From a virus: DNA of 64,000 nt. Made by a program: the position numbers and the translations under genes. Positions 26,092 through 34,089 of this stretch are shown here, one piece after another. Below the pieces are notes generated by a model. That model had not been told where the DNA came from. It did not search any database and saw only the letters and a list, made by a program, of their open reading frames with translations. Each line of letters begins with the position of its first letter. Positions within the stretch are counted from its first letter, which is position 1. The stretch is from IMG/VR virus record IMGVR_UViG_3300043419_000898, positions 18,498-82,497 of that record; one strand, written 5' to 3'.

Positions 26092-26474
26092 GTCTTCTTC
26101 CCACCGTCGTAAGGTTTCGCTATCCCCTTATCTACTAGATACTGATTTAGCGTAGCCCCGTCCTTCCCATAGACTTTGGCTAAGATGCGACCATACTTAT
26201 CAGGTTTGTCGCTTAGTGTTTCGAATGTAACATAGGTTATAGACTCTGTCAACTGCTTTTTTGAAATAGTGTTTTCTTTTAACCAGTCGGTCGTAACCTG
26301 TTTTGCGTACTTGCCTTCATCGGTCTTGATTTCAGGTGTGTCCAGTTCTGCAAGGCGGAGTTTCCGCTGCCCTAAAAGGACGTTAAATCCAAGGTCGATG
26401 TCAACTTCGATAGTATCCCCGTCAACAACTCGTATAAGCCTTCCACGGTACGTGTAGAGGCTCACAGAGTCCAC
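26088..26474 (-). CDS. Staphylococcal-nuclease-like (thermonuclease) protein
   Basis: The core motifs are present: RVVDGDTIEVDID, then RLAELDTPEI with the catalytic Arg and Glu, and KYGRILAKVY with the second Arg; ends NQYLVDKGIAKPYDGG. At 128 residues it is a single SNase domain with no signal peptide, so it would act on DNA inside the cell. It cleaves nucleic acid with calcium in known homologs. Confidence 0.85.
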   Translation of the reverse strand: MDSVSLYTYRGRLIRVVDGDTIEVDIDLGFNVLLGQRKLRLAELDTPEIKTDEGKYAKQVTTDWLKENTISKKQLTESITYVTFETLSDKPDKYGRILAKVYGKDGATLNQYLVDKGIAKPYDGGKKT

Positions 26475-27094
26475 TCCAATGCCTTAGCAGTAATAGGAAA
26501 ATGCTTGATGAAAATCTCTTTGACTTGCTTGGCTAGTTCTTCGTGTTCACCCTGAGCATCCTTGTTTGCACGGGCTTCAATGTAGTGAATCCAAGAGCGG
26601 ATGTTTCCATTTGCATAGATGTGTGTAGGTGCACAGATAGGCAGTACTGAACGAGCACATTCTTTGGCTACGCCTTGCTCAAGAAGATAGTCGTAGACTT
26701 CTTGTTGTTTTTCAAAGAGCTCGGCAATCTTTTCTTTGGCAATGTCTTTCTCGGCACAATCTTCCCAAGGATTACTCGCTTGACGATTCTTTGCGTCTTG
26801 GAGTCTTAGGTCTGGTAGTTCTATCTCTTCAGTAACCTTTGCATAACGCTGGCTGAACTCTTGGATTCGGATAGAACTATGTCTTGCAAACTGTGCTGAG
26901 ATGTCACGGCGAGTATGTATGTCAAGACACATATTGCACATCTCAAAGATAGACCAATGCTTCTTTCGGATGCAGTAAGCAATCAGCCTGTCTGGTGGTG
27001 CATTTTGGTTGTCTGGGTTCGACACACGTGCCATCTTGGCAATCTTTATCTCTGCGTCTGGTGTCAACCAAACAACGCTAACCGATGAACTCAT
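26462..27094 (-). CDS. thyX: Flavin-dependent thymidylate synthase
   Basis: ThyX methylates dUMP with FAD and methylene-tetrahydrofolate. The signature region is FARHSSIRIQEFSQRY, and the C-terminal NGNIRSWIHYIEAR is typical. In this signature the third residue of the usual RHR is Ser (RHS) and the next conserved Ser is Arg, so the motif is a variant. Length (210) fits phage ThyX. It supplies dTMP for phage DNA. Confidence 0.88.
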   Translation of the reverse strand: MSSSVSVVWLTPDAEIKIAKMARVSNPDNQNAPPDRLIAYCIRKKHWSIFEMCNMCLDIHTRRDISAQFARHSSIRIQEFSQRYAKVTEEIELPDLRLQDAKNRQASNPWEDCAEKDIAKEKIAELFEKQQEVYDYLLEQGVAKECARSVLPICAPTHIYANGNIRSWIHYIEARANKDAQGEHEELAKQVKEIFIKHFPITAKALEWTL

Positions 27095-27329
27095 TTTCGT
27101 AGTATTTCCTATGGACGTTATTCACGACGTTGGTTTTTTGCTTTGCGTCAAGACAGTACCAGTCAACTCCAAACATGGCAAACGACTCACGCTTGCATAG
27201 AATTGTGAGCCGTTCGTCATTTGTAAGTGGAGAAGTGACTATATCGTAGTCACTTTTGCAGGTTTGTGTCCGATATGACCAAAGTGCTAAAAACTCTGAT
27301 TCACTGAGTGTCATTACTTTCAGACTCAA
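27078..27329 (-). CDS. Small unknown protein (83 aa)
   Basis: Unrecognised. Contains ESFAMFGVDWYCLDAKQKTN and an acidic/aromatic C-terminus. It overlaps ThyX and the nuclease gene at both ends, so it is translated in the same operon. Confidence 0.6.
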   Translation of the reverse strand: MSLKVMTLSESEFLALWSYRTQTCKSDYDIVTSPLTNDERLTILCKRESFAMFGVDWYCLDAKQKTNVVNNVHRKYYENEFIG

Positions 27330-27789
27330 AAGGCGAGACTTTGATATCTAGATAATCACAAATACGCTTGGCTGCGTCATGCCACGTATAGCACACAGCC
27401 CAAGCGTATTCTGCTTCACATTCAGATAGGATTTCTTTGAAGTTCTTCTGTTCGTTTGTTAGACGATTTTTACCAGCCTTCATCTCTATCCACATTCCAA
27501 GGTACACAAGTTCTCCATCTAAGAACTTAGGATGAGGAATGAAGATATCCCAGACTCCTGCCTTCTGACCTTCTCGTTTCATGTTTACCGCAGTGGTTTT
27601 ACTGCGATACCCGCCATTCGGTACAGCAAAGATTCCTCTAAGCTTCGGATGGCGGGGTTCGTTGTACTTTATCCAGTTGAACAGGTTGACCTGTTCGTCA
27701 TGCTCAGGATTCTGTCGCTTGGACTTTACGTGGACGACCCCTAGGTCTTCCAGTAGGGATATACGTCGCTTTCTTCTCAGGTCGGTCAT
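27301..27789 (-). CDS. VRR-NUC domain nuclease
   Basis: The PD-(D/E)XK core of the VRR-NUC family is visible: EHDEQVNLFNWIK, GIFAVPNGGYRS, GQKAGVWDIFIP and the catalytic MWIEMKAGKNRLTNEQKNF. Such phage proteins are proposed junction or flap nucleases. The start at 27789 (MTDLRRKRR) has an AAGAGG ribosome site and still overlaps the upstream gene by 86 bases; a further ATG at 27819 is possible. Confidence 0.83.
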   Translation of the reverse strand: MTDLRRKRRISLLEDLGVVHVKSKRQNPEHDEQVNLFNWIKYNEPRHPKLRGIFAVPNGGYRSKTTAVNMKREGQKAGVWDIFIPHPKFLDGELVYLGMWIEMKAGKNRLTNEQKNFKEILSECEAEYAWAVCYTWHDAAKRICDYLDIKVSPFESESNDTQ

Positions 27790-28102
27790 TGACAGCCTCT
27801 TGCCATAGATTACGCTCACTCATGAACCGCTTGAGCGACTCAATCGTTACGTAAGTGTATCTGTCTTTGCCTTCAGACTTCACAAACTCTAAACGACCCT
27901 TACCGTTGAGTACATAAACACGTGCACGGCTGATACCAAGGATTTCTTGTGCAAGAGGCAGTGGGACAGAACCAAGGTCACGTCCCTGTTCAATACGAAT
28001 ATTTCCCTGCAACTTCATACGCTGAATGGCTCGCTCGATGGCTTGCTCAACTAACTCATCTGTGTATACATTAACCGGCAACTTCTTGCTCCTTACTATC
28101 AA
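27704..28102 (-). CDS. HTH protein with C-terminal AT-hook
   Basis: A MerR/Xis-like helix-turn-helix region is suggested by LPLAQEILGISRARVYVLNG and LEFVKSEGKDRYTYVTIESL. The tail contains GRPRGRPRK, a classical AT-hook that binds the minor groove of AT-rich DNA. It is likely a DNA-binding regulator or architectural protein. The last 29 codons overlap the VRR-NUC gene in another frame. Confidence 0.7.
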   Translation of the reverse strand: MIVRSKKLPVNVYTDELVEQAIERAIQRMKLQGNIRIEQGRDLGSVPLPLAQEILGISRARVYVLNGKGRLEFVKSEGKDRYTYVTIESLKRFMSERNLWQEAVNDRPEKKATYIPTGRPRGRPRKVQATES

Positions 28103-28661
28103 TAATCAATGCTTCTAAAGCAACGATGGCTTTGTTCCAGCCCTCAGGACTTACATCCTTGGAACCAACTAACTTCTCAAACAACTCAGCACGTTCGGCT
28201 GTTGTGTGATTTTCGCCGAGATAAGCACGTGCCATGTCACCAAAGATTTTTGCAGGTGATGGCGCACTAGGTGCTTGAGCCTTTGGCTTAGGTTGGTTGA
28301 TAGGTGCATCTACGATGCGTGGATTAGGCGAACTAACATCAACTTCATCGAACTCTGGTGCGAATTGCGTTCCATAACCCAAGATTCCGAGAGCACGTCC
28401 GATAGAGCCAGTCTCAGCCTTTTCCATGTAGTCAGCAAAACCACGAGCGTCTTCCATCTTCGTGCCTTCGGCTACAACGATGCCATTCTCGTTTGCGATG
28501 ATTGCCTTGAAAACTGCGTACTTTTGCTCAATATTCAGGTCAACAATCTGTGTCCGAATGCTCCAATCAGGATGCTCTTGACGGAACCAAACTAGACGCC
28601 ACTTGACCTCCAAGTAGGCTTTACCCTTCAGATTCATCAAGTGGTCATTTGGATTAAACAT
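28071..28661 (-). CDS. Probable single-strand annealing protein
   Basis: Residues 1-100 (FNPNDHLMNLKGKAYLEVKW; RLVWFRQEHPDWSIRTQIVD; DYMEKAETGSIGRALGILGY) match a phage family related in pattern to Rad52/ERF-type annealing proteins. A Pro/Ala linker and a small C-terminal helical domain follow. First gene of its operon, with promoter at 28691-28719. With the YqaJ exonuclease and SSB it would form a recombination set. Confidence 0.6.
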   Translation of the reverse strand: MFNPNDHLMNLKGKAYLEVKWRLVWFRQEHPDWSIRTQIVDLNIEQKYAVFKAIIANENGIVVAEGTKMEDARGFADYMEKAETGSIGRALGILGYGTQFAPEFDEVDVSSPNPRIVDAPINQPKPKAQAPSAPSPAKIFGDMARAYLGENHTTAERAELFEKLVGSKDVSPEGWNKAIVALEALIIDSKEQEVAG

Positions 28662-28690
28662 AACTTCCCTCCCTCAGTTGAGTTGACATA

Positions 28691-28719
28691 TAGTATCTCC
28701 CTAACTACGTTTTGTCAAG
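28691..28719 (-). promoter_or_regulatory. Promoter of the minus-strand recombination/ThyX operon
   Basis: On the minus strand TTGACA (28714-28719), 17-base spacer, TACTAT (28691-28696), then a leader with a GAGGGAGGG ribosome site before the ATG at 28661. Confidence 0.75.
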
Positions 28720-28724
28720 ATTAC

Positions 28725-28930
28725 AAAAAGATTTCTTTTTCTATAGACAGATTGAGAAAGTGGTGGTATCACGCACGTGCGCCTACGTCGTACGCGAATA
28801 GTTACGTATAGATTTGCAATACGTTTCTGACTAAATCATTAGGTATTTGTTGTTTGTAATTACATAAACAACTACTACGTATAGATTTGCAATACGTATT
28901 GCAAATCCACGTGCGTACGGAAAATTACAC
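28725..28930. other. Candidate origin or operator region with repeats and palindrome
   Basis: This 200-base gap between divergent promoters holds a 21-bp direct repeat (28804-28824 and 28877-28897), a perfect 24-bp palindrome (28884-28907, centre between 28895 and 28896) and GC-rich inverted patches (CACGCACGTGCG, CCACGTGCGTACGG). The flanking genes are an annealing protein and SSB. No gene is seen in it. Confidence 0.55.
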
Positions 28931-28960
28931 TTGACATGTTGGCAATGATGGTTGTAACAT
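28931..28960 (+). promoter_or_regulatory. Promoter of the ssb operon
   Basis: TTGACA 28931-28936, 18-base spacer, TAACAT 28955-28960, and GAGG at 28969-28972 as ribosome site for the ATG at 28979. Confidence 0.75.
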
Positions 28961-28978
28961 GACGACCTGAGGTGAAAC

Positions 28979-29425
28979 ATGAATGTTGTTTGTTTAGTGG
29001 GTCGTGTCGTCGCTGACCCTGAAGTAAAAACACTATCGTCGGGTTCTATCGTCGCCAGCATGCGTATTGCTGTTGACCGTCCGGTCGCAAAAGATGCAGA
29101 AGTGACCGCTGACTTTATCAGCCTGAGTGCTTTTGGTAAGACTGCCGAGTTTGCGTCTAAGTACATCACGAAGGGTCAGAAGATTTCCGTTCAAGGTCGT
29201 CTTCAAATCCGTGACTACACGGACAAGGACGGCAACAAGCGAACTGCAGCTGAAGTGCTGGTTAATGACCTCCGTGGCGTAGACCGACCCTCTGGAGGCG
29301 GAAATGCACAAGGTGGCGTAAACTACCAGCCAAATGGAAATCGGTTCCAGAATAAGGCACAGAACGCCACACAGCGGGTTTCCCGCCCATTTGATGAACC
29401 TATCACTGACCCATTTGCGGAGTAG
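28979..29425 (+). CDS. ssb: Single-stranded DNA-binding protein
   Basis: The OB-fold is clear: MNVVCLVGRVVADPEVKTL, ASMRIAVDRP, DFISLSAFGKTAEFASKYIT, KGQKISVQGRLQIRDYTDKD. A Gly/Asn/Gln-rich linker leads to an acidic tip ending DPFAE, the usual partner-binding tail of SSBs. It coats ssDNA in replication and recombination. Confidence 0.92.
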   Translation: MNVVCLVGRVVADPEVKTLSSGSIVASMRIAVDRPVAKDAEVTADFISLSAFGKTAEFASKYITKGQKISVQGRLQIRDYTDKDGNKRTAAEVLVNDLRGVDRPSGGGNAQGGVNYQPNGNRFQNKAQNATQRVSRPFDEPITDPFAE

Positions 29426-29431
29426 TTATAG

Positions 29432-29698
29432 ATGAATCCATTTCGAAAGATGTATATGGATGCGGCACGTGCTAAGGGAGCGTCACACAGTGACGTTCTC
29501 TTTGTGCTTCAACGGTCAGGATATGACTCTATGACCTATCACGCATTTATGATGAGACTGAACCGGGGTACGATTGACCAGCAATTTGTCAACACATTAG
29601 CCCTGATTGTTGATGTTGATGCTGCTCAACTTTACACAGAAGCGTCAACAAGATACGAGTTTTACAAGAGCCGATATGCCAATAGCGATAATCCTTAA
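29432..29698 (+). CDS. Small helical protein after ssb (88 aa)
   Basis: Sequence such as MYMDAARAKGASHSDVLFVL and HAFMMRLNRGTIDQQFVNTL resembles a lambda-repressor-like helical bundle and may bind DNA. No exact family is recognised. It overlaps the next gene by ~22 bases. Confidence 0.6.
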   Translation: MNPFRKMYMDAARAKGASHSDVLFVLQRSGYDSMTYHAFMMRLNRGTIDQQFVNTLALIVDVDAAQLYTEASTRYEFYKSRYANSDNP

Positions 29699-30641
29699 TA
29701 ACCAATCCGTAGGTAAGAACTGCCCTGAGATAGCAGCAGTACGCAGTGGAAACGTAGAGCAAAACGTCATAGGTGAAGCGTGGGTTATAAAGCCCGAAAA
29801 CATCACTTCTGTATGGCGTCCTGAGTGTGAAGTATGGGAAGTAGCCATACAAGGCGAAGGCACATATGCTGGCTCACACAAGGTCAAGTATCTACGTCAG
29901 GCAAGTGACATTCAACTGAATCAGTTAGGTGTCTACACTGCTGGCGTGACAGGTTCTGACTACGGAGGAACCAAAGTTGTCAAAGATACAGGCTACGTAG
30001 TAGGTGCAAGCCCTGCGATAAACATAAGTGCTGAGAATGCTGCAATCAGATGCGACAGTGGAAGTTCTGGGACTATCACTGCATATAAGTCAAAGATACA
30101 CATTGACGAAAACACAAACATCATCCTTCATGCAACTGACTGCACAATTACCGCTTCTAGTGGAACTATATTTGCGGAAAACTCTAAAGTCACTGCTACA
30201 GGTCAAACAATCGTCAATTGCGTGAACTGTACTGTAGAAGCACATGACTCAGTGGCTGTAAAGTCATCTGGTTCTAAGTTGCAGGTTGACGGCAATGTTT
30301 TTGTTAATCCAAATTCATGCGTTGTTGTAGCCAAGTGTCAAAGCATTATTAGTTGCAATGATAACAAGGTAAAAGTCACTGCATCTGAAAGTGTTATCTG
30401 TATTGTGAACGACATCGAGCAAGCACACGCCACAGGCTCTATGGCTGAGTCATTTGCGAAGCAGAAGTTCATCTTGAGTGATAACGCCATAGTTGTATCA
30501 AGGACGCTAGGTGACTACGTGTGGACGCCTACAGGCAAGTACTACGCATCTGCAATCAAGGGTGCACCACAAGACTTACCTAAATCAACTGGACGCCCAA
30601 GAAAACAACCAAGACCTGAAGATGAGGTTGCACTAGACTAA
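29676..30641 (+). CDS. Beta-helix (bactofilin-like) protein with AT-hook-like tail
   Basis: Residues ~115-270 are short repeats (SGTITAYKSKIHIDENTNII; CTITASSGTIFAENSKVTAT; CTVEAHDSVAVKSSGSKLQV) that predict a right-handed beta-helix like polymer-forming cytoskeletal proteins. The C-terminus has GRPRKQPRPED, close to an AT-hook. The repeats keep regularly placed Cys (NCVNC). It is odd to find this between ssb and a DNA methyltransferase. The start at 29676 (MPIAII) avoids a long overlap. Confidence 0.65.
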   Translation: MPIAIILNNQSVGKNCPEIAAVRSGNVEQNVIGEAWVIKPENITSVWRPECEVWEVAIQGEGTYAGSHKVKYLRQASDIQLNQLGVYTAGVTGSDYGGTKVVKDTGYVVGASPAINISAENAAIRCDSGSSGTITAYKSKIHIDENTNIILHATDCTITASSGTIFAENSKVTATGQTIVNCVNCTVEAHDSVAVKSSGSKLQVDGNVFVNPNSCVVVAKCQSIISCNDNKVKVTASESVICIVNDIEQAHATGSMAESFAKQKFILSDNAIVVSRTLGDYVWTPTGKYYASAIKGAPQDLPKSTGRPRKQPRPEDEVALD

Positions 30642-31084
30642 TGGCTTCCAGACAACCACGCAAAGCAGTTTATGTTGCAGTGTTCTTAGACGGCTCAGAG
30701 CCAAACAAAGTCTATACACGGTTTGAAAATGCCAACCGTACTCACTATGGCAATGACAATGTAGAAATCTATCGTCACAAAGTATTAGAAGATGGGGATT
30801 ATACTTGTGTGCCAAATGAAGACAGTTCGAAGCAGGCAAAGCGATACGTTAGCGAAGATGTAAAGCAACGCCAATCTGAATACATGAAGGAGCACTATAG
30901 ACGATATGTCTACTTAGCCTTCAATGAAGCAACAGGCGAGTATCGTGACTTTACACGCAAGCAAAACTGCATCATATTCTGTAGTTCAAACTCTGAGTAC
31001 ATTCCGTATCTGATGCTAAGAACAGATTGGGATGAACATGGTCAGTTGTTCGATGAAACAATAATCGATATGAGCCAGACATAA
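30641..31084 (+). CDS. Unknown protein (147 aa)
   Basis: Basic N-terminus (ASRQPRKAVYVAVFLDGSEP) then mixed alpha/beta (KVYTRFENANRTHYGNDNVE; YVSEDVKQRQSEYMKEHYRR). Coupled to the gene before it by a one-base overlap. The stop lies inside the terminator hairpin at 31072-31098. No family recognised. Confidence 0.65.
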   Translation: MASRQPRKAVYVAVFLDGSEPNKVYTRFENANRTHYGNDNVEIYRHKVLEDGDYTCVPNEDSSKQAKRYVSEDVKQRQSEYMKEHYRRYVYLAFNEATGEYRDFTRKQNCIIFCSSNSEYIPYLMLRTDWDEHGQLFDETIIDMSQT

Positions 31085-31098
31085 TGTCTGGCTCTTTT
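31072..31098 (+). terminator. Terminator of the ssb operon
   Basis: Stem GAGCCAGAC/GTCTGGCTC (31072-31080 and 31085-31093) and a T run to 31097. It overlaps the end of the preceding coding sequence. Confidence 0.8.
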
Positions 31099-31134
31099 GT
31101 TTGCATACCTCACTGATATACTTGACCCATTGAC

Positions 31135-31707
31135 ATGAACTTACCAGATAAAAAATACGACGTTGTCTTGATGGACCCACCTTGGTACTACGGTAACAAG
31201 ACTGGTATGGCTGCGGCTGAAAAGCATTACCGAACCATGAAGGATGACGACCTAATGGCTCTTGATGTCCCATCGTTACTAAAGCCTACGTCAGTAGTTT
31301 TCTGTTGGGCTACGGGTCCACGCCTTGACTTTGCTATGCAACTCATGGCTCACTGGAATCTGCATTATCGCTGCATGGCTTTTGTATGGGTAAAGACTAC
31401 GAAAGCGGGTGTGCCGTACGGAGCTAGGGGCATACGACCAACAATAGTAAAACCAACAACTGAGTTCGTGTTGGCATGCTCACCTATGAGGAAAGGACGA
31501 CCTATGCAACCACAAGACCTAACTGTCCCACAAGTCCTTATGGCGTCTCCCATGGAGCACTCACGCAAGCCAGAAGATATCCACGAACGTATTGACCGTT
31601 TGTATCCCGATGCAACAAAGCTGGAGATGTTTGCTAGGCGTCCATATAAGAACTGGGACATATGGGGAAATGAAGTTGGTTATATAAGCGAAGAGGCTCC
31701 TGAATAG
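31135..31707 (+). CDS. MT-A70-family adenine methyltransferase
   Basis: The catalytic DPPW motif is in DVVLMDPPWYYGNKTG (~residues 10-22). Further family landmarks are HYRTMKDDDLMAL, SVVFCWATGPRLDFAMQLM, FVWVKTTKAG and KLEMFARRPYKNWDIWGNE. At 190 residues it is a compact phage-type enzyme that makes N6-methyladenine in DNA, probably against host restriction. Alone in its unit between two terminators. Confidence 0.88.
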   Translation: MNLPDKKYDVVLMDPPWYYGNKTGMAAAEKHYRTMKDDDLMALDVPSLLKPTSVVFCWATGPRLDFAMQLMAHWNLHYRCMAFVWVKTTKAGVPYGARGIRPTIVKPTTEFVLACSPMRKGRPMQPQDLTVPQVLMASPMEHSRKPEDIHERIDRLYPDATKLEMFARRPYKNWDIWGNEVGYISEEAPE

Positions 31708-31716
31708 GAGCCTCTT
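31691..31716. terminator. Bidirectional terminator between convergent genes
   Basis: Stem AAGAGGCTCCT/AGGAGCCTCTT at 31691-31701 and 31706-31716, with T run on the plus strand and A run mirrored for the minus strand. It serves the methyltransferase gene and the gene at 31718-32122. Confidence 0.85.
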
Positions 31717-31717
31717 T

Positions 31718-32122
31718 TTACTTACGGATTGGTTTGTTCCAGTCAGGGTCTTCATAGAACATACGACGTCCAACGTAGAAGACTTGACCAATATCTCCTG
31801 CACCTTCGGCTCTCCATGTTCCATCAGGATGCCTGATGATACTTACAATTTCACCTTTGGTGTCACGTACCATCTTGGCAACTCCGCCCTTCATAAGAAC
31901 TTTATCTGACTGGATGGTCAGTTTAGAGAAACCAGTCTTCAAGTTGACTGGATACTTCTTGATTACAGTGTATGGAATAAGGTCAGTATAAAGAACTTCC
32001 GTAACACCTGAAAAACGGTCGGCAGTGAATGGACCAGACTCTTTTACGAGTGCAATATTTCGTGCTGAACCGTAATAATCTTCAGCCCATTCATAAACTG
32101 GTTTGACCTTAGGGATTGTCAT
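31718..32122 (-). CDS. Unknown protein (134 aa)
   Basis: Beta-rich with KLTIQSDKVLMKGGVAKMVR and a C-terminal RRMFYEDPDWNKPIR. Overlaps the exonuclease start by ATGA, so it may be a partner of recombination, but no family is recognised. Confidence 0.6.
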   Translation of the reverse strand: MTIPKVKPVYEWAEDYYGSARNIALVKESGPFTADRFSGVTEVLYTDLIPYTVIKKYPVNLKTGFSKLTIQSDKVLMKGGVAKMVRDTKGEIVSIIRHPDGTWRAEGAGDIGQVFYVGRRMFYEDPDWNKPIRK

Positions 32123-32766
32123 TCGCTAAAACTCTTTTCAATAACTTCACACCAAGTTCTATCTACTGCATCTGCCAGAGCCTGTTGGGTTTGTTTGTCA
32201 GCGGTTATCTTGACTAAGAATGGACCGCCTCCCCACTCGGCTACAGTAATACTCTTGACTGAAAGTTCCTCTTCAAATTGCTTAGTGCCAACATTGTCGT
32301 GAAAAAGAATGAGGTGCATTTCATCTATTCCCAAGACGAGTAGTTGGTACTGCATTTGATTGTACACAGACTGAGGAATGGACTTACTGTTTTTATAGTC
32401 AGAAACGTATCTAAATCCACATTTACATTCGATGGCATACACTGAGCCATCTTCTGCAATATGCAGTCCATCAAGCGATACACGACGCCAAGGGTGCTCC
32501 ACTGACTGTATGCACTCAGGCTCAAACTTCATCTGCAACTTATCTTCAGCTATGGCACGTGCGTATGGTTCAAGAATATGACCAAGCTGCATAGCCTGTG
32601 TTGATGGACTACTTGCCATGTCAACAGCCTGAAGTTTTTCACTGATGAATCTAGCCTTACTACCGGGCATCAATAGACGCCCGGCTTCAGTGGCAGTTAT
32701 TCCGCCTTTACGCCAGTTCAGCCACTCTTCTGTGCCTTGCTCCATGGCAACTACCGTGAACTTCAT
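32119..32766 (-). CDS. YqaJ-type (lambda exonuclease-like) recombination nuclease
   Basis: Motifs in order: QGTEEWLNWRKGGITATEA, QLGHILEPYARAIAE, RVSLDGLHIAEDGSVYAIEC with the catalytic Asp and Glu-x-Lys (ECKC), and VYNQMQYQLLVLGIDEMHLI. These are the core of YqaJ viral recombinases, which resect DNA ends for an annealing partner. Length 215 is normal. Confidence 0.85.
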   Translation of the reverse strand: MKFTVVAMEQGTEEWLNWRKGGITATEAGRLLMPGSKARFISEKLQAVDMASSPSTQAMQLGHILEPYARAIAEDKLQMKFEPECIQSVEHPWRRVSLDGLHIAEDGSVYAIECKCGFRYVSDYKNSKSIPQSVYNQMQYQLLVLGIDEMHLILFHDNVGTKQFEEELSVKSITVAEWGGGPFLVKITADKQTQQALADAVDRTWCEVIEKSFSE

Positions 32767-33017
32767 ACGCCTACTGCTTCCCTTAATTTTGCCATCACTG
32801 ACGTGTTTTCCTGAGGTAGAACCTTGTTCAGTGTGACTATAAGGTCAACAATGTCACCTACTGTCTGGAAAAGACGGTCGTCTATGGAGTCCATATGAAC
32901 GATGCCGTCACGGACGTTTCTTGTTTCATCGTACTGTGCTAGTTCAATGAAACGTGCTCTTTGAGCATTTACGCTGAATCTGATGTTATTTAGGTCTTCT
33001 ACGTAACCACGTAGCAT
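32763..33017 (-). CDS. Small unknown protein (84 aa)
   Basis: The helical sequence MLRGYVEDLNNIRFSVNAQR and QTVGDIVDLIVTLNKVLP could form a coiled coil. I use the ATG at 33017, which lies just beyond the previous stop; longer forms would overlap that gene by over 100 bases. Coupled by ATGA to the exonuclease. Function unknown. Confidence 0.55.
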   Translation of the reverse strand: MLRGYVEDLNNIRFSVNAQRARFIELAQYDETRNVRDGIVHMDSIDDRLFQTVGDIVDLIVTLNKVLPQENTSVMAKLREAVGV

Positions 33018-33024
33018 CTGTACA

Positions 33025-33342
33025 TCAGCCGCTGATAGGCTTGTCCGATTCTTGTTTGACTTCTTCAACTTCTTCCCCTTTGAACGTGTGTTTGACGCCA
33101 GCCTTCCACTGCTTGTCAATGCCAGCAACGGCGTCACTGAAGTCCTTCCACGAGTCAAACTTAGCGTCAACAATGAACGTCACGACACGTGTGTCTTCAC
33201 CGTCAATACCGACGCAGTCTACATAGAAGATGACCGACTTTTCCTTGCTGGCTTTTATTCCAGTCAAAGCAAACCAGCCTTCAGTTAAACCCTGCTGCAC
33301 AGCCGCAGTCACGACTTGCTCATGTAATTGCTTGTATGTCAT
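33025..33342 (-). CDS. Unknown protein (105 aa)
   Basis: Looks like a compact alpha/beta domain (EGWFALTGIKASKEKSVIFY; SWKDFSDAVAGIDKQWKAG) with an acidic tail (GEEVEEVKQESDKP). First gene of the exonuclease operon. A minus-strand promoter TTGACA-N17-TATAAA lies ~30-60 bases upstream (about 33380-33415). Confidence 0.6.
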   Translation of the reverse strand: MTYKQLHEQVVTAAVQQGLTEGWFALTGIKASKEKSVIFYVDCVGIDGEDTRVVTFIVDAKFDSWKDFSDAVAGIDKQWKAGVKHTFKGEEVEEVKQESDKPISG

Positions 33343-33522
33343 GCATTCATTCTAGAACGCTTCATAACACCGAGCAATGAACACTTTATATTAGATAGTC
33401 TTCAGTTTGTCAATAGTAAAAAACACAAATAAAATAAATAAAAAACAACTTGTACGTTTTGATTTACCGTGGTTATAATGTAACCGACGGAAGTCAAACA
33501 CTAAAAGGAAGGGTAAAAAACA

Positions 33523-33708
33523 TTGGCTAAAGTAAAAACAGCAACAACAGAGACGCTTTCTATCGTCTTGTCTGGTGATGCAGTCGAAGAAGCAGTAGCA
33601 GCCCGTGATACATTGACCAAGAAGCTCGGATTTGTTCCGACTTGGCGTCAGGTTGTTTCACTGACTCTCAATCAGTTCAACAAGATTCAGCGCACAGAAT
33701 CTGAATAA
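33523..33708 (+). CDS. Small ribbon-helix-helix-like protein (61 aa)
   Basis: Starts with TTG and has a good ribosome site (AAGGAAGGG). The pattern TETLSIVLSGDAVEEAVAAR followed by PTWRQVVSLTLNQFNKIQ (beta strand, helix, turn, helix) suggests a CopG/Arc-type DNA-binding fold. It is first in the accessory array and could regulate it. Promoter TTGTAC-N18-TATAAT lies upstream (~33445-33480). Confidence 0.55.
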   Translation: MAKVKTATTETLSIVLSGDAVEEAVAARDTLTKKLGFVPTWRQVVSLTLNQFNKIQRTESE

Positions 33709-33721
33709 AGGTAGGCTACTG

Positions 33722-33994
33722 GTGCAAGAACAACCTCAGTTCAGCATATGGCGTGTCATAACAAGGGCATTTGTAGTGGTTATAGGCTTAGTGATGTTGC
33801 CTGTAATCTTAGTGCTCGCATTGATATCAATAACAATGTCTATCTTTGGAGTGGTACTCGCCGAACTAGGTAAGTTGTTATTGGTGCCAACGAACGACAT
33901 GGTGTGTGCCATCTTTGCACCTCATCAAAGTCAGTTGTTCCGTGTGTCTGGTCAAACAGAAATCACAGAACGTACAGACGAAGACCAAGAGTAG
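33722..33994 (+). CDS. Two-span membrane protein (90 aa)
   Basis: GTG start. Two adjacent hydrophobic segments (AFVVVIGLVMLPVILVLALI; SITMSIFGVVLAELGKLLLV) followed by a soluble tail ending in acidic residues. Function unknown. Confidence 0.6.
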   Translation: MQEQPQFSIWRVITRAFVVVIGLVMLPVILVLALISITMSIFGVVLAELGKLLLVPTNDMVCAIFAPHQSQLFRVSGQTEITERTDEDQE

Positions 33995-34089
33995 TCAACA
34001 CTAAAGTCGCCCCATACTGCGTGGTTATCGCTACGCTGTGTGGGGCATAGTTGTCTCTAGTGGTCATACAATAATGATGGAGAGCAAGC

